Assembly: GCA_019636535.1 (NCBI GenBank)
Contig: JAHBXK010000033.1
Coordinates: 1 to 35,407 of the forward strand
Length of the DNA stretch: 35,407 nt
Direction: 5' to 3'
Origin: Phycisphaeraceae bacterium
GTDB lineage: Bacteria; Planctomycetota; Phycisphaerae; Phycisphaerales; UBA1924
The notes beneath the pieces are model-generated. The model was not told the origin of the DNA, ran no database searches, and saw only the letters and a program-made list of their open reading frames with translations. Shown piece by piece: positions 15,823 through 23,686 of this stretch (positions are counted from its first letter, which is position 1; each line of letters begins with the position of its first letter). The translations under genes were made by a program, and so were the position numbers.

Positions 15823-17097
15823 TCACGGCTCGTCGCTGCGCATGTCGAGAGGCACCTCGCGCAGGATGATGGAACTGCCGGGGATGTCGGGCGCGATGGC
15901 GTCGGAGCGCCACGAGGCGGGATCGGCGCCCATGCGTCGGCCAAGTTCGTGGAGTTCGATCATGAAGTTCTGATCAAAGAGGCGGTTGACGGGCTCGGGG
16001 AGTTCGACGTCGTCGGGGACGGAGATGTAGCGGAACTCGACGGGCACGCCAATGTCGCGGCCCATGAGATCGGTGCCGTTCTGCATGAGGCGGAGGGTGG
16101 TGCGGATCGAGTACCGAGTGAGCACGGAGGCGCTGCGGAGCGCAACGGAAGTCCATCGCTGTTCGGCGAGTTCGACGGGGGCGTCGATGTGGCCGTTGAC
16201 GATCATCCACATGCGGAGGCGGGGAGTGGGTGCGCCGGGGTTGCGGCGCTTGAAGGCCTGTACGACCTGACAGACGGCGTCGCGGTCGAGGCCGAGGAAC
16301 GTGGGGAGCGCGGCCGCGCCGTCGGTGTAGAGGACGCCGTCGATCTCGATGGGCGGGAAGGCGCCGGGGATCGAGGCGGATGAGATCATCGCGTCGTGGA
16401 AGGGGGTCAGATTGCCTGTGCGGACGGAGTCCACGGCCATGGGGCCCATGTCCCAGATGTGGAAGCGGCCGAGGTCGAGGTCCACAGCGCCGATGAGCAG
16501 CATGCGATGCTCGTCGTGCGAGCGTGCGACGGCGGAGATGGCTTTGAGATCGACCTCGGAGGTGATGCGGTCGCGAAGCACGCGGGTGTCGAAGATGGAC
16601 GTTCGCCACGGCAGGAAGAAGAACATGCCGCGGAGGATCGCGAACGAGGCGTCGGCCTGCTTGAAAAGATCGGAGATGCGGCGGATCGAGTAGTCCTCCT
16701 TGGAGAGGAGGAACGGCGCGATCATCGCGCCGGTGCTGACGCCGGTGATGATGTCGAACGTGGGCAATTCGTAGCCGGGCTTCTGATTCTCGCTCCAGCC
16801 CTGGAGGACGCCGACACCGAAGGCGCCGTATTGCCCGCCGCTGGAGAGGAGCAGGACGTTGACTTCGATGGGCTCATCTCGTCCGGCGGCGGCGTTGTGG
16901 CGGTGCAGAAGTTCCATGCGCTGCAGGAATCGCTGTGCGAGACGGTCGCGCTGGGCGAGCACGTGTTGCTCGTGCTCCGCGACGCGGGCCTCGAGCGTGG
17001 CGGCGTCGATGGAGCGTGACGGCCCAGCGCAGCCCGCGAGCAGGGCGCAGAGCGCTGTGACGCAAGGCAACAGGATGGCAGAACAACGGCGGTGCAT
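15823..17097 (-). CDS. Patatin-like phospholipase lipoprotein
   Basis: A 424-residue lipoprotein with signal peptide and lipobox LLAGC (lipidated C23). The patatin domain follows at about 80-400. It has an oxyanion-hole stretch SSGGQYGAFGVG, a nucleophile elbow GVSTG with S121, and the dyad Asp in DGAAALP (D259). These predict a Ser-Asp acyl hydrolase acting on lipids or lysophospholipids at the membrane or outer envelope. A DSVRTGNLTPFHDAMISSASIPGAFPPIEI-like block before the Asp is well conserved in the family. It is the last gene of the minus-strand operon, 46 bases after glutaminase. The link of a lipid hydrolase to amide hydrolases is unexplained. Confidence 0.9.
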   Translation of the reverse strand: MHRRCSAILLPCVTALCALLAGCAGPSRSIDAATLEARVAEHEQHVLAQRDRLAQRFLQRMELLHRHNAAAGRDEPIEVNVLLLSSGGQYGAFGVGVLQGWSENQKPGYELPTFDIITGVSTGAMIAPFLLSKEDYSIRRISDLFKQADASFAILRGMFFFLPWRTSIFDTRVLRDRITSEVDLKAISAVARSHDEHRMLLIGAVDLDLGRFHIWDMGPMAVDSVRTGNLTPFHDAMISSASIPGAFPPIEIDGVLYTDGAAALPTFLGLDRDAVCQVVQAFKRRNPGAPTPRLRMWMIVNGHIDAPVELAEQRWTSVALRSASVLTRYSIRTTLRLMQNGTDLMGRDIGVPVEFRYISVPDDVELPEPVNRLFDQNFMIELHELGRRMGADPASWRSDAIAPDIPGSSIILREVPLDMRSDEP

Positions 17098-17143
17098 CGT
17101 GCTGCTCGCGAAGGTCAGGATGTGCGATGCTGCGCAGCGCGGG

Positions 17144-18166
17144 TCAGTTTAGCGGCTTGGACGCGAAGAGGTTCAGCCCCAGCCTTTCGGAAAGGAACTT
17201 GCTGACGCGCTGACCCTTGACGCTGTTGCCCGCCTGATCGAGGCGCGGGGCGAACGTTCCCAACCCGCCCTTGCCGGGACAGACCGTGAAAATGCCGCCG
17301 CTGACTCCGCTTTTGCCCGGCAGCCCGATCTCGAACAGCCAGTCGCCGGAGAGTTCGTACAGGCCCGCGGTGGCGAGGACGGCCAGCACGCGCTTGCAGT
17401 GGTCTCGGTCGATGACGCGCTCTTTGGTGATCGGGTTCACGCCTCCGTCGGCCAGCGTGGCGCCCATCACGGCGAGGTCGCGGGCGGTCACGTTGAGGGA
17501 GCACTGACGCGTGTAAACATCGGTGGCTTCGAGCGCATCGCAGTACATGCGGTCGTAGCCTTCGAGCAGTTTGGCGATGCCGCGGTTGCGAAGGTTCGTG
17601 GCGGCTTCGGACTCGTAGACTTCATGGTTGAGTGAGAGTTTCCTGCCGGCGAAGCGTGACAGGCCGTCCTGGATGAACTGCCACTTCTCCTGCGGCGTCT
17701 TGCCGGGGACGAGACTCGTGGCGGCGATGGCCCCGGCGTTGACCATCGGGTTCATGGTTCGATCGCGGTTGAGTTCGACGGCCATCACGGAGTTGAAGGG
17801 CAGGCCGGTGCCGTTGACTCCGAGTTTCTTTCTGGCTTCTTCAGCGCCGATCTCCTGACAGACCAGCGCGAAGACGAACGGTTTGGAGACGCTCTGGATC
17901 GAGAACTCGTGTTCGACATCGCCCGCTTCGTGCACTGCGCCGTTCACTCCGACCACGCAGACGCCGAAGAGGTGAGGCGGTGTTTTGGCCAGAGCGGGGA
18001 TGTAGTCGGCGACGGTGCCCTCGTCGACGTTTTTGTAGAGTTCGTACGCCTCCTTGACGAGCGAGCGGACGAGGTCCGTCGGCGGCAGATCGCCGGTGGA
18101 GATGGCCGAGCGGCACTGATCCTCCGATACCGGCACTTCATCGAGCATGGCGCGTTCGTGTGACAT
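17144..18166 (-). CDS. glsA: Glutaminase
   Basis: A 340-residue enzyme of the beta-lactamase-like glutaminase family, hydrolysing L-glutamine to L-glutamate and ammonia. The catalytic S-x-x-K is at 92-95 in FSIQSVSKPF. Other family blocks are MNPMVNAGAIA, RNRGIAKLLEG, YTRQCSLNVTARDLAVMGATLADGG (within about 225-260) and GKSGVSGGIFTV. There is no signal peptide, so it is cytoplasmic. It is about 30 residues longer than typical bacterial GlsA because of N- and C-terminal extensions. No strong ribosome site precedes ATG 18166; M7 is an alternative. It follows asparaginase by 61 bases in one operon. Such enzymes serve glutamine catabolism and, in some bacteria, acid resistance. Confidence 0.96.
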   Translation of the reverse strand: MSHERAMLDEVPVSEDQCRSAISTGDLPPTDLVRSLVKEAYELYKNVDEGTVADYIPALAKTPPHLFGVCVVGVNGAVHEAGDVEHEFSIQSVSKPFVFALVCQEIGAEEARKKLGVNGTGLPFNSVMAVELNRDRTMNPMVNAGAIAATSLVPGKTPQEKWQFIQDGLSRFAGRKLSLNHEVYESEAATNLRNRGIAKLLEGYDRMYCDALEATDVYTRQCSLNVTARDLAVMGATLADGGVNPITKERVIDRDHCKRVLAVLATAGLYELSGDWLFEIGLPGKSGVSGGIFTVCPGKGGLGTFAPRLDQAGNSVKGQRVSKFLSERLGLNLFASKPLN

Positions 18167-18227
18167 GGTGGGTCTCGAAGCAGAACGGATTGAGCATCGC
18201 AGGCAACGGCACGCTGAGCGTGCGGGG

Positions 18228-19214
18228 TTATTGGTAGGGCTCGAAGGCCCGGCGAGCGCTGGTGGTGGGATCGCCGCCAGCGCACAGGCAGAGCGCGAGC
18301 AGCAGCCGGGCCTTGAGGCCCGAGAGGTAGCCGGACGGGATCAGGCCTCTCGCGATCAGGTCGATCTCTCCGCCGGGATAACCGTAAGTGTTGGTGAAGA
18401 CGGGCCCCGTCATTGCACGCGACGCCAGCACGACCGGGACTCTCTTGGCGACATCGCCGAAGAGCGGGGCGGTGTCGGCGGGGACGTGCCCAGCGCCCAT
18501 CGCTTCGACGACCAGACCTGCGTAACCGAGGTCCGGCGCGGCCTTGAGTATTCGGCCGTCGAAGCCCATCGCGACCTTCAGAAGTGCAACGGGAGGAGGA
18601 GACTTGTCGGGAACCTTGAACGTCGGGTTGCGTGCCACACGTGTAAAGAGGAAAGGCTTGCCCTCGGCGATGACGCCGATCTGGCCGGCCATCGGCGAAC
18701 TGAATGCCGACGGCAGGGCGGTGTGCGACTTCTGGACGAAACGGGCGGCGTGGATGTCGTAGTTGAGCACGACGAGCACTCCGAGGCCGCGTGCCTGCTC
18801 TGAAGCGGCGAGCCTGACCGCGGCGAGCAGGTTGGCCGGTCCGTCGGCGCCCGGCGCCTCAGCGCCGCGCATCGCGCCGGTGACGACGACGGGTTTGTCG
18901 CCCGCGACGAGCAGATCGAGGAAGAACGCCGACTCCTCGATGGTGTCCGTCCCCTGAATGACGACGGCGGCGTCGAATCCCTCGGCGAAGCCGGCGTTGA
19001 TGTTCCTCGCGACCTCGATCACGTTGTCGAGCGTGATCGATGGGCTGGGCAGACGGAAGGGCGACCGCGCCTCGATGTCGGCGACCTCGGCCAACGCGGG
19101 GACGGATGCGACGAGTTCGGCGGCACCCAGTCTGGGAGAAATGCCGCCGGAATCGTCCTTGATCATCGTGATTGTCCCGCCGAGCGACAGGACCAGCAGG
19201 CGCGGACGTGGCAT
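18228..19214 (-). CDS. ansA: Type I-like L-asparaginase
   Basis: A 328-residue asparaginase of the bacterial type I/II (N-terminal Thr) family, hydrolysing asparagine to aspartate and ammonia. The first catalytic Thr is T14 in SLGGTITM, where the usual first residue T of TGGTI is L. The second motif is QGTDTIEES with T90 and D91, where HGTDT is more usual. The Lys is in VQKSHTALPSAF. VTGAMRGAEAPGADGPANL and GFDGRILKAA also match. There is no signal peptide, so it should be cytoplasmic. The ATG at 19214 begins two bases after the MFS stop codon, with GGAGG inside the end of the MFS gene, so the two are translationally linked. The substitutions could shift specificity toward glutamine or other amides. 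Confidence 0.93.
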   Translation of the reverse strand: MPRPRLLVLSLGGTITMIKDDSGGISPRLGAAELVASVPALAEVADIEARSPFRLPSPSITLDNVIEVARNINAGFAEGFDAAVVIQGTDTIEESAFFLDLLVAGDKPVVVTGAMRGAEAPGADGPANLLAAVRLAASEQARGLGVLVVLNYDIHAARFVQKSHTALPSAFSSPMAGQIGVIAEGKPFLFTRVARNPTFKVPDKSPPPVALLKVAMGFDGRILKAAPDLGYAGLVVEAMGAGHVPADTAPLFGDVAKRVPVVLASRAMTGPVFTNTYGYPGGEIDLIARGLIPSGYLSGLKARLLLALCLCAGGDPTTSARRAFEPYQ

Positions 19215-19216
19215 GG

Positions 19217-20893
19217 TTACTCGGCCTCCTTGGCGAGTTCGCGGAGGTGGTCGGGGCTTTCGTCGGCCTTTGGGTTGGGCGGGATCTGTCCCGGCCTGTA
19301 GTTGGGCAGCCAGCCGGAGGGGATGAAGGCGAGCAGCGAGAGCCCGGCCATCACGAGGAATCCGATCTTGAGCGCTCGCAGACGGGCATCGGCGTTGATG
19401 CGGACGGCCTCTTCGACCTGCTCGGGCGTCGCGGTCGTCGCCGAGAGCACGGCCTGGAGGCGGTCGTTGCTGACAAAGTTGATGTTGTCGAGGTTGATCT
19501 GTGCGAGCAGTTCGGGCGTCAGCACGTAGGTTCGCGAGAGGTTGCTGAGCACGATTCCGCCGAGCATGGCGACGAGCAGCGCGCCGGCGAGCGCGGTACC
19601 GACGGCCGCCGCGAGGTTCTGCGTCACACCTCGGAGCGAACCGACGTCTCCCGCGGCTTCTTTGGGGGCGGCGGTAACGAGCACGTTGAAGAGCAGCGTG
19701 ACCAGTGCGCCCTGACCGAGCCCGACGAGGACGAGGCCGATGATGACGGGGAACGCGCTCCAGTCGTTGCTGACGACGAACGCGAGCCACGACGTGCCGA
19801 CGAAGACCAGGGCGAAACCGGCTCGGGCGATCTGGCGGGGTGTGAACTTCGGGTAGAGCCGAACGATCAGGATCGCGGTGAAGAAGACCGTGATGAGGAA
19901 GGGCATCATCGCGATGGAGGTCTGGAACGGTGTGCGACCCTGCACGATCTGGATGTAGAGCGGCACGGAGAAGTTGATCGCCGCTTCCATGGAAACGATG
20001 AGGAACAGGGCGATGACGGCCGCCCACTCACGGTGCGAATTGATGACCTCGAGCGCGAGCAGTGGCGCCCTGCCCGCGGCGGCGCGGCGGTGAGACCAGG
20101 CGAAGAAGCCGGCGACAACGATCGCGCCGACGATGATCATGACCGGGGCGGGCGAGACGCCGAGCAGGTCGAACGGCGCTGCGGGGTTGGCCAGAAGCAG
20201 GCCCCACGAACGCACGTTGTTGAATCCGAACGTGACCAGGATGATCCCGACCGCGGCGATAACGACGCCGACGCCGTCGATCTTGAGGTCGGTCCTCGGT
20301 TCGGAAGGCTTGAGTTTGAAACTGAGCAGCAGGATCGCGGCGGAGTGGATGACCAGCAGTCCGAAGGCGAGCCGCCAACTGACGAACGTGGCGATGGTGC
20401 CGACGATGAGGAAGGCCAGAACGCCCGCGATGGCCCGGGCCGAGCCGAGCCAGCCGACGGCTTCGGCCTGTTGCCGGCCTCGGTAGTGGTTGGCGATCAG
20501 GGCAACGAGAGAGGGCACCAATGCCGCCGCGGCGAGGCCGCAGGCCGCCTGTGCGGCGATCATGATCGGGGCGCTGGGGCTGAGCGCCACGATGGCGACG
20601 GCGACGCCGAAGATTCCGACAACGATCTGGAAGATCCGCTTAGCGCCGAAGCGCTGTCCGAGTTTGGCGCCGAGCATGACGAAGCCCGAGACGCCCAGCG
20701 AGTACATGACGATCGCGGTGCCGACGGTGGTGGGGGGGGTGTTGAACGACTCGACCATGCCCGCCATGGAGACGGGGATGGCGGCGACGTTGAAGGACAT
20801 GAGCGCCTGGGCCATGCCGATCACGATCATGGGAATCCACGGCGAACGCTGTTCGTTGTCGTCGATCGCGGGAGTAGGTTGGGTCGTGTTCAT
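19217..20893 (-). CDS. MFS transporter, DHA2-like (14 TM)
   Basis: A 558-residue inner-membrane protein of the major facilitator superfamily with about 14 hydrophobic helices, the DHA2/EmrB-QacA layout. The motif A-like loop after helix 2 reads GAKLGQRFGAKRIFQ. A polar loop of about 70 residues (about 440-500, with LSNLSRTYVLTPELLAQ) lies before the last helix. The C-terminus is hydrophilic and ends in Glu- and Lys-rich sequence. AGGA lies nine bases before the ATG. It sits between the porin and asparaginase genes with gaps of 72 and 2 bases. Family members are mostly drug/proton antiporters, but the context suggests transport of an amino acid, amide or related product. The substrate is unproven. 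Confidence 0.92.
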   Translation of the reverse strand: MNTTQPTPAIDDNEQRSPWIPMIVIGMAQALMSFNVAAIPVSMAGMVESFNTPPTTVGTAIVMYSLGVSGFVMLGAKLGQRFGAKRIFQIVVGIFGVAVAIVALSPSAPIMIAAQAACGLAAAALVPSLVALIANHYRGRQQAEAVGWLGSARAIAGVLAFLIVGTIATFVSWRLAFGLLVIHSAAILLLSFKLKPSEPRTDLKIDGVGVVIAAVGIILVTFGFNNVRSWGLLLANPAAPFDLLGVSPAPVMIIVGAIVVAGFFAWSHRRAAAGRAPLLALEVINSHREWAAVIALFLIVSMEAAINFSVPLYIQIVQGRTPFQTSIAMMPFLITVFFTAILIVRLYPKFTPRQIARAGFALVFVGTSWLAFVVSNDWSAFPVIIGLVLVGLGQGALVTLLFNVLVTAAPKEAAGDVGSLRGVTQNLAAAVGTALAGALLVAMLGGIVLSNLSRTYVLTPELLAQINLDNINFVSNDRLQAVLSATTATPEQVEEAVRINADARLRALKIGFLVMAGLSLLAFIPSGWLPNYRPGQIPPNPKADESPDHLRELAKEAE

Positions 20894-20965
20894 CGTGAGT
20901 GTCCTTTGCTCGGCCGTGGTCCGGTCTGCTCGGCGAGGAACGGGCGAGTCCCTGCTCTTGAGTGC

Positions 20966-22354
20966 TCAGAACGCGATACGGAAGCGGGCGGAGAAGACCC
21001 CGACGACGTCGTCGTCTGGGTTGTTGCTGGGGTCGATGATGGCCTGTGCGCCGATCGAGAACTGCGTGAAGCCTGTGAGTTGCCAGCGATGGAACGTCTC
21101 GAGGATCTTCTCGTCCTGACCGCCGCCCGAGGGGGCCGTGGAGTAGGCGAAGGCGGCGCCGGTCAGGTTGTTCGGTGCGCCCAGGAGTCCGCGGAAGCCG
21201 AGGCCGATCTCGAATGAACTTCGGATGCCCGTGAGCGTTCCCTCGTCGGCGAAGCCGTATCGTGCGAAGATCTGCAAGACTTCGCCGAGTTCCTGGTCCG
21301 CAACGATCGAGAAGCCGCGGTCGCTCGGGTTGCCGTTGTCGACGCGGGCATCGGCGTGCCAGATCAGCAATCGGTACCGGCCCCGACCCAGGTCCTTGAT
21401 CGTCGGCGTGAAACCGAACTCGACGAACGTGAAGAAGTCACCTTCGTCGAGCGTGTCCCAGTCGTTGATGGTCGAGCGGCCGTACATGTTGGAGAGGCCA
21501 GCGGTGATGAAAAACTCGTCCGTGGGTCGGATGGAGAAGCCGCCCGTCGTGCCGTGGCCGGGCGACGGAACGACCGAGTTGGCAGAGAAAGCGCGGTTGA
21601 AGAACGAGGCATTGAGATTCTGCATCCAGTGCGAGCCGAAGAAGTCGGAGGGATCGGCGCGGCCGATGCCGAGGCGCAGACGGTCCTCGAAGAGGCGCTG
21701 CACCCAGTACAGATCTCGCACAACCCAGCCTCGGTCGTTGAATCCATTGGTGGTGCGCTGCAGCGAACCGACTTCGTTGCGCAGATCGAAGGCAGAGATT
21801 GGCCCGATCTTGTGCCGGTACTCGCCCGAGAAGACGAGTTGACCCGTGTTCTTGGTGCCGCGGCCGAGCAGTGTCCAGGTGCCGAACAGGTCGAGGTCGC
21901 CCGCGCTGCCGGCGCGATCCCCCGGCCCGCCGGTCGCTTGTTGAAAGACCATGGTGTACGCGAAGCCGAGGCGCAGGCCTATGGCCACTTCGAGCGATCT
22001 GGACCAATCGACGATCTGGTCGAAGGGTCGATCCAACGCGGGCATGTCGAGCACGCCCCGGCGGGGGACATAGATGTCCTCGAGTTCGATCGGCGTGCTC
22101 GTGGGCGCTTCGCCTCCGGTCCAGGGTTCGTACGGCGTGTATGGATAGACTGACTCCTTGACGGACTCAGGAGCCGGTTCAGCGGGTTGGGTGGGTTCGG
22201 TCGGTTCGGCTTGAGCCCACGTTGGTGCAGTAAGCGCGAGAACGCAAAGCGCGGCCGCCGTGAGGCCGATTGCTCGTATCGCGATTCTCTTGGTCGCGGT
22301 CGACGAGGTCAATGCAACTGGCGCTGATTTGAGCGTGCGACGAGCGGTCGGCAT
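20966..22354 (-). CDS. OprB-type carbohydrate-selective porin
   Basis: A 462-residue outer-membrane protein. The N-terminus has basic residues and a signal peptide, AIGLTAAALCVLALTAPTWAQA, then a Pro/Glu-rich spacer (about 48-65). The barrel region (about 120-462) has alternating beta strands, a block with QLVFSGEYRHKIG, and the region GRADPSDFFGSHWMQNLNAS characteristic of OprB, and ends in Phe (RFRIAF) as expected for barrel assembly. GGAG lies eight bases before the ATG at 22354. OprB porins pass sugars, but here the porin heads an operon with an MFS transporter and two amidases, so its substrate may be different. It shows that the organism has an outer membrane. Confidence 0.86.
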   Translation of the reverse strand: MPTARRTLKSAPVALTSSTATKRIAIRAIGLTAAALCVLALTAPTWAQAEPTEPTQPAEPAPESVKESVYPYTPYEPWTGGEAPTSTPIELEDIYVPRRGVLDMPALDRPFDQIVDWSRSLEVAIGLRLGFAYTMVFQQATGGPGDRAGSAGDLDLFGTWTLLGRGTKNTGQLVFSGEYRHKIGPISAFDLRNEVGSLQRTTNGFNDRGWVVRDLYWVQRLFEDRLRLGIGRADPSDFFGSHWMQNLNASFFNRAFSANSVVPSPGHGTTGGFSIRPTDEFFITAGLSNMYGRSTINDWDTLDEGDFFTFVEFGFTPTIKDLGRGRYRLLIWHADARVDNGNPSDRGFSIVADQELGEVLQIFARYGFADEGTLTGIRSSFEIGLGFRGLLGAPNNLTGAAFAYSTAPSGGGQDEKILETFHRWQLTGFTQFSIGAQAIIDPSNNPDDDVVGVFSARFRIAF

Positions 22355-22490
22355 CGGGTGGTCTCCGAAGTCACGAAAGGTCCAAGAGTCGAAGTGTGCC
22401 TGATGGGTGTGTGTGATCTAGGGCGCTTCGGCGGAAGAAGAAACGTGGATTGCTGCGCGTTCACCTTGCTTGGTCCATGATCGTGAGGCC

Positions 22491-23027
22491 CTAGGCAGAC
22501 GTTGTGCATCGCACATCGCTCCGTGCGAGTCGATCGAGCAACTGGGCTCTGTTCATGATCGGCCTCCACTCGTAGATGAGCATGTCGACCGGACGCCAGA
22601 GCGACACCCAGACGATGAGGGAGAGCCCGCCGGCGATCTTCTCCATCAGGAGGCTGTCCGACAACGACGCGATGACCTTGGCGATGGTGATCAGAATCAC
22701 CGCGAAGATCGCGCCCTTGAGCAGCATCGTGCCGGCTTCGCGGAAGTGTCGTCTCAGAGCGCGGCGTTCTCGTGCAGCCGAAGCGGCGTAGTGGGCTCGG
22801 AACGCCTCCTGCACGTCGGCGCAGCAAGCGGCTTCGCTTGCGGGCAGAACGACGTGGAGCGTGACCGGCCAGTCGCCCGGCATGTCCCTGACCCGATCGA
22901 CAACGTACGCGTCGGTTTCGCGCGAGATGCAGCGGCCGGCGAGCGGGGAAGGATCGAGACGCTGGAAGATCGCGTCGACGTCGTTGGTCTGGATCTGAAT
23001 CACCTGATCGCGTTGCATATGGAGCAC
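22491..23027 (-). CDS. Conserved hypothetical membrane protein
   Basis: A 178-residue protein with two predicted membrane helices, GAIFAVILITIAKVIASL (about 104-121) and GGLSLIVWVSLW (about 131-142). The N-terminal half (about 5-90) is soluble and holds FQRLDPSPLAGRCI, DAYVVDRVRDMPGDWPV and LHVVLPA. The end has WRPVDMLIYEWRPIM. I recall similar proteins annotated only as hypothetical. The start is GTG at 23027 or ATG at 23018; no ribosome site decides. It lies 136 bases upstream of oprB on the same strand and could be the first gene of the operon. It has no assigned function. Confidence 0.75.
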   Translation of the reverse strand: MLHMQRDQVIQIQTNDVDAIFQRLDPSPLAGRCISRETDAYVVDRVRDMPGDWPVTLHVVLPASEAACCADVQEAFRAHYAASAARERRALRRHFREAGTMLLKGAIFAVILITIAKVIASLSDSLLMEKIAGGLSLIVWVSLWRPVDMLIYEWRPIMNRAQLLDRLARSDVRCTTSA

Positions 23028-23686
23028 GGTGGCGCTGCGAGGCGTGCGTTGGGAGGCGGGCGTCGAATCGGATCGGTCGAGCGTTTTCGGATCGGCTGGC
23101 GTGCGGCGGCGGGTAGCATACCTGTGTCCCTTGTCCTATGCGCGAAGGAATCTCGTGGAGCGGGAGCGGGAACTCACAGAGAGCCCAACCGCTTGCACAC
23201 TGGTGGGACCTAGATTCGGATGCGTCGTACGAAAGGCTCAACGGATCGTCAAGAGTGACCGTTCTCGACTCGTACGTCCGTTGGACAAGCGAGTCTCACT
23301 TTCGTACGGGTATCGTGTGCAGTCTGGGTTCCGATGACGTGAGCGTGTGCGGTGAGTCTGTTCACGCGACCGTCCAGCGATTCACTTCATGGCGCAATGG
23401 CTTGAAGCGTCAGGCATTCCGTCGTCGGAATTGGCGCAATTTGACCCGAGAGTCCAGAACTAGGCGTCCGCGTGGAGCAGCGGCATTGACGGTCTTCAAG
23501 GTGTCGCGTCACTGGGGAACGTCTGACAGAATTTCTGTCTCGAACTGGTGATCGTCCGCCGACCGTGAGGGGTTGGGGATATCTGCACTCGGCGAGCGTA
23601 ATCGAAGCAAGAGACGCTACAATACAAGTTCCGTCGATGTGCGCCAAGCCCGGGGCAATCCGCATCTACACGCGACAACATAGAGA
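23028..23686. promoter_or_regulatory. Divergent control region between two operons
   Basis: A 659-bp gap separates the minus-strand porin-amidase set from the plus-strand SLC13-AbgT-M20 set. It has visibly lower GC than its neighbours. Features seen are a perfect 15-bp palindrome GACAGAATTTCTGTC (23525-23539), a 6-bp hairpin ATTCCG-TCGT-CGGAAT (23416-23431), and a TACAAT -10-like box (23618-23623) 63 bases before the SLC13 start with no good -35. The 137-codon frame at 23138-23551 has poor codon bias and is not supported. The palindrome may be an operator. The regulator is not in the window. Confidence 0.4.

Noticed and set aside
19172..21217. 681-codon plus-strand frame opposite the MFS and asparaginase genes
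   Set aside because: The product is almost only Arg, Asp, Glu and Gly, the usual mirror of a membrane-protein gene in GC-rich DNA; the minus-strand frames have clear family motifs.
23138..23551. 137-codon plus-strand frame in the divergent gap
   Set aside because: Third-position GC is much lower than in neighbouring genes, the product has no recognisable motif, and there is no clear ribosome site.
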